In this document: piece by piece, positions 7,437-11,096 of the stretch | How positions within the stretch are numbered: position 1 is the stretch's first letter | Layout: the number at the start of each line of letters is the position of its first letter | DNA from: Spirochaetaceae bacterium | Lineage (GTDB): Bacteria; Spirochaetota; Spirochaetia; Treponematales; Breznakiellaceae | Direction of reading: 5' to 3' | NCBI GenBank assembly: GCA_031288215.1 | Contig: JAITRV010000154.1 | Coordinates: forward strand, 1 to 11,096 | DNA: 11,096 bases | Translations under genes and position numbers: made by a program | Notes under the pieces: model-generated | What the model was told of the DNA's origin: nothing | Seen by the model: the letters and a program-made list of their open reading frames with translations, nothing else | The model's database searches: none

Positions 7437-8103
7437 GATCTGCGGGCTCTTCCGGGAGGAGGACATCGGCTTTGCCAACGAGGCGGGGCCCGACTTTGTG
7501 GGCTTTGTCTTTGCCCCGAGCCGCAGGCAGGTGAGCCCTTCCCGGGCCGCCCGGCTGCGGGAAAGGCTGCGGGAGGGGATCGTCCCGGTGGGGGTTTTTG
7601 TCAACGCCCCGCCGGCTCTGGCGGCGGCGCTGTACCGGGACGGGATTATCGCCGCGGTACAGCTCCACGGCGGCGAGGACGGGGCCGCTATCGCCGCCCT
7701 GCGGGAAATCTGCGCCGCCCCGGTGATCAAAGCCGTGGCGGTACGGGGCCCGCGGGACCTCGCCCGCTGGGAGGGGGTCCGCGGGGCCGCCGCGCCGGAC
7801 TACCTGCTGCTGGATAACGGCGGCGGGGGGACCGGGCGGCGCTTCGACTGGTCCCTGATGGACGGCGGGGTCCCCCTGCCTTTTTTTCTGGCCGGGGGTA
7901 TCGACTGTGAGGGGGTTTCCGGGGCCCTCTCGTACCGGCCCTACGGGATCGACGTGTCCGGGGGCGCGGAAACCGGCGGAATAAAGGACCGGGAAAAGAT
8001 GATCCGCCTGGTCCGCCTGGTGCGCTCCCCTGAGGAAGGGGGGTCCGGGGGGCCTCCGGTCCCCCGGCGGGGGGAGGGGGCAGCGCCCCCTCTTGAAATA
8101 TGA
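7423..8103 (+). CDS. trpF: phosphoribosylanthranilate isomerase with low-complexity tail
   Basis: TrpF performs the Amadori rearrangement of PRA to CdRP. The 226-residue product begins MAKIKICGL with the general base Cys7, has VQLHG (79-83), the general acid Asp131 in YLLLDNGGGGTG, FDW (141-143), FLAGGI (155-160) and GIDVSGGAE (175-183). A normal TrpF ends near residue 202. The last 24 residues (from about SPEEGGSGG to APPLEI) are Gly/Pro-rich and encoded by palindromic G/C tracts. They look like an intergenic repeat absorbed into the reading frame. The start overlaps trpC by 14 nt. The stop codon lies 11 nt before the preferred trpB ATG and overlaps an alternative in-frame ATG at 8100. Confidence 0.94.
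   Translation: MAKIKICGLFREEDIGFANEAGPDFVGFVFAPSRRQVSPSRAARLRERLREGIVPVGVFVNAPPALAAALYRDGIIAAVQLHGGEDGAAIAALREICAAPVIKAVAVRGPRDLARWEGVRGAAAPDYLLLDNGGGGTGRRFDWSLMDGGVPLPFFLAGGIDCEGVSGALSYRPYGIDVSGGAETGGIKDREKMIRLVRLVRSPEEGGSGGPPVPRRGEGAAPPLEI
8074..8092 (+). promoter_or_regulatory. intercistronic GC hairpin before trpB
   Basis: GAGGGGGC (8074-8081) pairs perfectly with GCCCCCTC (8085-8092) around a three-base loop. A second stem, CCGGGGG (8045-8051) with CCCCCGG (8061-8067), lies just upstream. Both are inside the 3' end of trpF, and the second hairpin ends 22 nt before the trpB ATG. No T run follows, so it is not a normal terminator. It could affect mRNA stability or ribosome flow between trpF and trpB. 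Confidence 0.55.
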
Positions 8104-8114
8104 AGGAGAAATTG

Positions 8115-9299
8115 ATGGGGCAGGATAGATTTGGCGAATATGGGGGCCGGTACATTCCCGAAACCTTGATGAACGAGATCATCAATCTGGAGGCGGCCTA
8201 TAACCGGTACAAGGAGGACCGCGCCTTTACCGCGGAACTGGAGGGGCTGCTGAAAGACTACGCCGGCAGGCCCTCCCGCTTATACTACGCGGAAAAGATG
8301 AGCGCCGGCCTGGGTGGGGCGAAGATCTACCTCAAGCGGGAGGATTTGAACCACACCGGGTCCCACAAGATCAACAACGTGCTGGGCCAAACCCTGCTGG
8401 CAAAAAAGATGGGCAAGACCCGGATCATCGCCGAAACCGGCGCGGGTCAGCACGGGGTCGCCGCCGCTACCGCCGCGGCGCTCCTGGGGATGGAGTGCGA
8501 GATCTTCATGGGCGAGGAGGACACGGAACGGCAGGCCCTGAACGTGTACCGGATGCGGCTCCTGGGGGCGACGGTGAACACCGTGCGCTCCGGCACCCGG
8601 ACCCTCAAGGACGCGGTGAACGAAACCATGCGGGAGTGGGTCGGCCGCCTGCGGGACACCCATTACGTGCTGGGGTCGGTGATGGGCCCCCACCCCTTTC
8701 CCACCATGGTCCGGGACTTCCAGAGCGTGATTGGCCGGGAGGCCCGGGAGCAGATCCTGGAGCGGGAAGGAAAGCTCCCCGCCGCGGTGCTCGCCTGCGT
8801 GGGGGGCGGCAGTAACGCCATGGGCCTGTTCTATCCCTTCATCGGGGACCCCGCGGTGAAGCTCATCGGCTGCGAGGCCGCGGGGCGGGGGATACATACG
8901 GAGGCCCATGCCGCCACCATTGCCCGGGGCCGGGTGGGGGTCTTCCACGGCATGAAGTCTTACTTCTGCCAGAACGACGAGGGCCAGATAGCCCCGGTCT
9001 ATTCTATCTCCGCGGGGCTGGACTACCCCGGCATCGGCCCGGAACACGCGGCCCTCCACGATGCGGGCCGGGCGGAGTACGTGCCGGTTACCGACGGGGA
9101 AGCGGTGGACGCCTTCGAGTACCTGGCCCGTACCGAGGGGATCATCTGCGCCATCGAGAGCGCCCACGCCGTGGCCCACGCCCGCATCCTCGCTCCGAAG
9201 CTGGGCAAGGAGGAGAGCATCATCATCTGCCTTTCCGGGCGGGGAGACAAGGACGTGGCGTCCATCGCACGGTATCGGGGGGAGTTTATCAATGAATAG
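8115..9299 (+). CDS. trpB: tryptophan synthase beta chain
   Basis: TrpB condenses indole with L-serine to give L-tryptophan using pyridoxal phosphate, in an alpha2-beta2 complex with TrpA. I choose the ATG at 8115 because AAGGAG (8103-8108) is 6 nt upstream; the in-frame ATG at 8100 overlaps the trpF stop but lacks a site. The 394-residue product begins with FGEYGGRYIPETLM. The PLP Schiff-base lysine is K85 in HTGSHKINN, the catalytic Glu is E107 in ETGAGQHG, and the cofactor phosphate loop is GGGSN (230-234). The GSVMGPHPFPTMVRDFQ block and C-terminal CLSGRGDKD are also intact. This is the canonical TrpB1 type, expected to work with the adjacent TrpA, whose gene overlaps its end by eight bases. 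Confidence 0.96.
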   Translation: MGQDRFGEYGGRYIPETLMNEIINLEAAYNRYKEDRAFTAELEGLLKDYAGRPSRLYYAEKMSAGLGGAKIYLKREDLNHTGSHKINNVLGQTLLAKKMGKTRIIAETGAGQHGVAAATAAALLGMECEIFMGEEDTERQALNVYRMRLLGATVNTVRSGTRTLKDAVNETMREWVGRLRDTHYVLGSVMGPHPFPTMVRDFQSVIGREAREQILEREGKLPAAVLACVGGGSNAMGLFYPFIGDPAVKLIGCEAAGRGIHTEAHAATIARGRVGVFHGMKSYFCQNDEGQIAPVYSISAGLDYPGIGPEHAALHDAGRAEYVPVTDGEAVDAFEYLARTEGIICAIESAHAVAHARILAPKLGKEESIIICLSGRGDKDVASIARYRGEFINE

Positions 9300-10086
9300 G
9301 ATCGCGAAGGCCTTCGAGAAAGGCAAGGTTTTTATCGGCTTCGTAACCGGGGGGGACCCGGGCATCGAAAAAACCGAGGAGTTTATCCTGGAAATGATCC
9401 GGGCCGGGGCGGGCCTCGTGGAAATCGGCATCCCCTTTTCCGACCCCATCGCCGAAGGAAGCGTGATCCAGGCGGCCAATATCCGGGCCTTGTCCGCGGG
9501 GGCCACGGTGGAGAAGATCTTCGCCCTGGCCGCCCGGGTCCGGCAAAAGACGGAAATCCCCCTGGCGTTCCTCACCTACCTCAACCCGGTGTTTCAGTAC
9601 GGCTACGACGCCTTTTTCCGGCGCTGCCGGGACAGCGGCGTGGACGGGATCATCATCCCGGACCTGCCCTTTGAGGAACAGGGGGAAGTCCGGCCTTCCT
9701 CCGCGAAGTACGGGGTGGACCTGATTTCCCTGGTGGCCCCCACCTCGGAGGCCCGAATCCGGGAGATAGTCCGGACCGCCACGGGCTTTCTCTACCTGGT
9801 TTCCTCCCTGGGAGTTACCGGGGTCCGGGGGGAGATAACCACCGATCTGGCCTCGATGATTGCTTCGGCGCGGGAAGCGGGCCCGGCGGCGGGACCCTCC
9901 GGGGTGAAACTACCCATAGCCGTCGGCTTCGGCATCCACACCCCCGCCCAGGCAACGGAGATCGCCCGAATCGCCGACGGGGTCATCGTGGGGAGCGCCA
10001 TCGTGAAGATCATCGAAGAACACGGGGAAGCGGCGGGGCCGTATATCTACGAGTACGTCCGGCGGATGTGCGGCGCTATCAAGTAA
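9292..10086 (+). CDS. trpA: tryptophan synthase alpha chain
   Basis: TrpA cleaves indole-3-glycerol phosphate to indole and glyceraldehyde-3-phosphate and passes indole through a tunnel to TrpB. The 264-residue TIM-barrel protein starts FEKGKVFIGFVTGGDPG, has the signature VEIGIPFSDPIAEG with catalytic Glu44 (E. coli Glu49), LTYLNP, GIIIPDLPFEE, SSLGVTGVR and VGFGIHTPAQ. The position equivalent to the catalytic E. coli Asp60 is Glu55; the family signature permits Asp or Glu there, so activity is expected. A short Ala/Gly/Pro insert (GPAAGPSG) sits before the LPIAVGFGI strand. The start overlaps trpB by eight nucleotides, with a weak GGGGAG upstream. It is the last trp gene; the structured intergenic element follows within 20 nt. 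Confidence 0.95.
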   Translation: MNRIAKAFEKGKVFIGFVTGGDPGIEKTEEFILEMIRAGAGLVEIGIPFSDPIAEGSVIQAANIRALSAGATVEKIFALAARVRQKTEIPLAFLTYLNPVFQYGYDAFFRRCRDSGVDGIIIPDLPFEEQGEVRPSSAKYGVDLISLVAPTSEARIREIVRTATGFLYLVSSLGVTGVRGEITTDLASMIASAREAGPAAGPSGVKLPIAVGFGIHTPAQATEIARIADGVIVGSAIVKIIEEHGEAAGPYIYEYVRRMCGAIK

Positions 10087-10105
10087 CAAGTAATAAGGAA
10101 GCATA

Positions 10106-10350
10106 GCACGGGCCGGCTGGTCCTCCCGGCACGGGCCGGCACGCGAGAGATCTGCCGGGGGGTCCTGGCGGCTGGGAAAACATAGGTTCCCTCCGGAGGC
10201 CCCTCCCTATGTGTTCCCCGCCACAACAAAGGCGCCCAAGCAAGTGCGTAGGGCGTCTAGCCGAGAAGGCGACCGGGCGTGGGGCCCGGCAAAGGCCACC
10301 GCAGGGGATAAAGCTTCAGGCCCCTGACACCCCCCTCCGCGATTCTGTCC
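10106..10350 (+). other. structured intergenic element after trpA (possible RNA)
   Basis: A non-coding stretch packed with stem-loops. A 12-nt direct repeat GCACGGGCCGGC occurs at 10106-10117 and 10129-10140. GGGAA.ACATAGG (10174-10186) pairs with CCTATGT.TTCCC (10206-10218), 12 pairs with one mismatch, over a loop holding the palindrome CCTCCGGAGG. Further stems are GGCGCCC/GGGCGTC (10231-10237 with 10251-10257), GCC/GGC around GAGAA, CCGGGC/GCCCGG near 10273-10289 and CAGGGG/CCCCTG (10302-10325). The whole is bounded by 10126-10143 and its perfect complement at 10351-10368. It may be the 3' UTR of the trp mRNA, a separate small RNA or a mobile repeat. I match it to no known RNA family, and reading frames here look spurious. 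Confidence 0.5.
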
Positions 10351-10373
10351 CGTGCCGGCCCGTGCCGGTTTTT
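10351..10373 (+). terminator. intrinsic terminator, probably of the trp operon
   Basis: CCGGC (10355-10359), loop CCGT, GCCGG (10364-10368), then five T (10369-10373) form a compact terminator. The same bases (10351-10368) are perfectly complementary to 10126-10143, so the terminator stem can instead form a long-range 18-bp helix, also ending at the T run. It is the first convincing terminator downstream of trpA. Confidence 0.55.
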
Positions 10374-10521
10374 CCGGCGGGGGTATCCGCCGTCCTGCCT
10401 TTCCGCGTGGGGGGCGGGTACATGGCCGGAGACGGCTGCCTTGGCCGGTTGGGTGAGGGCTTTACCGGGGGCAAGAAGCCGGGGAGGGGGGGGGCGGATG
10501 CCAAATTCGGTGCCTGGCACC
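10374..10521. other. GC-rich gap with G tracts and a perfect palindrome
   Basis: No credible gene. It contains possible stems GCCGTC/GACGGC (10389-10394 with 10432-10437) and GGCTT/AAGCC, then a G-rich run (10467-10494) with four or more GGGG blocks. It ends in the palindrome GGTGCCTGGCACC (10509-10521), followed by AAAAATTGCATTTTT and a run of T to 10539, which could act as a second terminator. Confidence 0.4.
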
Positions 10522-10592
10522 AAAAATTGCATTTTTTTTAAAGACTTTTCAAATTTTTTCAAAAAAACCAAGATTTTTTTATGAAAGCGTGA

Positions 10593-10598
10593 TATAGT
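10593..10598 (+). promoter_or_regulatory. possible -10 element of a downstream structured transcript
   Basis: TATAGT (10593-10598) lies after an AT-rich stretch with several A and T tracts (10522-10580) that could act as UP-element or bent DNA. No good -35 hexamer is seen at 16-18 nt. A start near 10605 would put the first stem-loop (10608-10625) almost at the 5' end. Confidence 0.3.
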
Positions 10599-10604
10599 AT
10601 TCAG

Positions 10605-10879
10605 TAGGTTCTTGAAACAGAGAACGAATTATCCGGCCGCTTCCCGGCGGCCAAAACCTTATCGGGGTTTCTATAAAGAGGACCCCGGGGGCAGCGAATC
10701 CACCAAGATTAGTACTGCCACCGGGGTTGCGACTTTACGCAAAGTAATTCTAACCTATTCGGGTAAAATTTACAAGCGTAAAGCTCCTCTTTGATTTCAC
10801 CTTCGGCGTTGATCTGCGCCGGAGACATCCGTGATCTGATCCTGGGGAAACCCGGGATCAGACCATGGGTGTATATATG
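10605..10879 (+). ncRNA. putative structured 5' leader RNA (unknown class)
   Basis: Consecutive stem-loops cover the stretch. GTTCT/AGAAC (10608-10625). GGCCGC/GCGGCC (10635-10652). CGGGGT/ACCCCG (10663-10687), which competes with a longer arm in which ACCCCGG, mismatch, GGCAG (10682-10694) pair with CTGCC, mismatch, CCGGGGT (10715-10727), capped by AATC/GATT. CTTTACGC/GCGTAAAG (10733-10783). CGGCG/CGCCG (10804-10821). A 12-pair stem at 10835-10862 with one G-U pair and a GAAA tetraloop. It ends 18 nt before a near-perfect Shine-Dalgarno sequence, as a cis-regulatory leader would. I do not recognise any riboswitch, T-box, 6S, tmRNA, SRP or RNase P signature. The boundaries are estimates. Confidence 0.45.
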
Positions 10880-10893
10880 AAGGAGGGCGCACT

Positions 10894-11096
10894 GTGAAAC
10901 GGCGTCTTGTACTCGGACTTATCACTGCATCCATCGGATCGAAGATCCGCAGACTTTCAGTCCGCGCCCTCCCGTTCTCTCGGACCTCTGGTCGATGGAC
11001 CTTTGGTCCACATTTACATGGGGAGTCCTCCGGGGGGGCTCGGACCTCTGGTCTGTGGACCAGAGGTCCGGCGGTCTATGACTCTGCCGCCGGACC
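10894..11096 (+). CDS. unidentified reading frame, runs off the window
   Basis: A GTG codon at 10894 follows AAGGAGG (10880-10886) at 7 nt, the strongest ribosome-binding site in the window. The frame stays open for 67 codons to the end. The N-terminus MKRRLVLGLITASIGSKIRR is basic then mildly hydrophobic, but too short to call a signal peptide. The rest (RTSGRW..., GGARTSGLW, RGPAVYDSAAG) is low in hydrophobic content and encoded by GGACC/GGTCC palindromes. No family is recognised. It may be a real gene with repeats inserted near its 5' end, a short regulatory peptide, or a chance frame through structured DNA. Confidence 0.3.
   Translation, partial: MKRRLVLGLITASIGSKIRRLSVRALPFSRTSGRWTFGPHLHGESSGGARTSGLWTRGPAVYDSAAG
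10979..11096. repeat. cluster of GGACC/GGTCC palindromes
   Basis: The 15-nt sequence CTCGGACCTCTGGTC recurs at 10979-10993 and 11039-11053, 60 bp apart. Each copy starts an inverted repeat: 10982-11009 (9 pairs with a 3x3 internal loop) and 11042-11069 (12 perfect pairs, loop TGTG). A third stem pairs GGTCCGGCGG (11065-11074) with CCGCCGGACC (11087-11096) and shares five bases with the second, so the two cannot form fully together. The last stem ends exactly at the window edge, so the cluster may continue. Confidence 0.85.

Noticed and set aside
8100..8114. trpB start at the ATG overlapping the trpF stop
   Set aside because: AAGGAG lies inside those first codons and is spaced 6 nt from the ATG at 8115, which also fits the family N-terminus better; coupling from 8100 cannot be fully excluded.
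10111..10180. HDV-like ribozyme reminiscence (GGCCGGC, TGGTCC, GGCTGGGAAAACA)
   Set aside because: The segments do not fit the required nested double pseudoknot, and the catalytic cytosine region and P2 partner are missing.
10141..10335. Resemblance to a glycine riboswitch (GAGAGA, CACCG.AGGGG, TTCAGGC)
   Set aside because: The fragments are far apart, the conserved CCGAAG is broken and the closing CAGGCAAAAGGAC is absent; a covariance-model search would settle it.
10209..10571. Open frames of 104-110 codons on both strands in the post-trpA gap
   Set aside because: Low-complexity Pro/Gly/Arg-rich products, no ribosome site and overlap with hairpins; best explained as chance frames in GC-rich DNA.
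10612..10794. A 60-codon TTG-started frame (MKQRTNYPAAS...)
   Set aside because: It has no convincing ribosome site, runs through four stem-loops and shows no family resemblance; RNA structure explains the region better.

Overview
The window looks like a chromosomal segment of a GC-rich, diderm (lipoprotein-bearing), free-living or gut-associated bacterium. My best guess is a spirochaete of the termite-gut Treponema type, but this is family-level impression only and no taxonomic marker gene is present. Most of the window (about 498-10086) is dense, GC-rich coding sequence on the + strand. The two ends are non-coding, repeat-rich and structurally odd.

Layout: (1) 1-420, AT-rich: a remnant of an IS1-family insertion sequence (left inverted repeat plus a truncated insA zinc-ribbon gene), followed by an intrinsic-terminator-like hairpin. 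(2) 462-3403: a near-consensus promoter that appears to drive a leaderless mRNA, then a two-gene unit encoding a family-5 (oligo/dipeptide type) solute-binding lipoprotein and a DppB-type permease, coupled by an ATGA overlap. The usual second permease and ATPase genes do not follow. (3) 3430-10086: a complete tryptophan operon in the order trpE-trpG-trpD-trpC-trpF-trpB-trpA, behind a good sigma70-type promoter. Its leader is short (about 50 nt) and has no room for a T-box or leader-peptide attenuator. Genes overlap or sit within 11 nt of one another, so translation is probably coupled. The seven proteins together convert chorismate to L-tryptophan: TrpE/TrpG anthranilate synthase, TrpD phosphoribosyltransferase, TrpF isomerase, TrpC indole-glycerol-phosphate synthase, TrpA/TrpB synthase. 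All visible catalytic motifs are intact. TrpE keeps the LES feedback-site motif, so control by end-product inhibition is likely.

Two trp genes have repeat-derived C-terminal tails just before the next start codon. trpD ends in four in-frame copies of an 18-bp minisatellite. trpF ends in a G/C-palindromic low-complexity tail that would fold as an mRNA hairpin immediately before trpB.

(4) 10087-11096: about 1 kb with no recognisable gene but much potential RNA structure. The first part (10106-10373) is a set of hairpins enclosed by a perfect 18-bp inverted repeat whose right arm is also an intrinsic terminator. Next come a G-run tract, a perfect palindrome and an AT-rich tract. The last part (about 10605-10880) is a chain of stem-loops with two mutually exclusive pairings, ending at a very strong Shine-Dalgarno sequence and a GTG-started reading frame that runs off the window. 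That frame is itself built over GGACC/GGTCC palindromes. This putative structured 5' leader is the best candidate for something undescribed. I could not match it to any riboswitch or ncRNA family I know.
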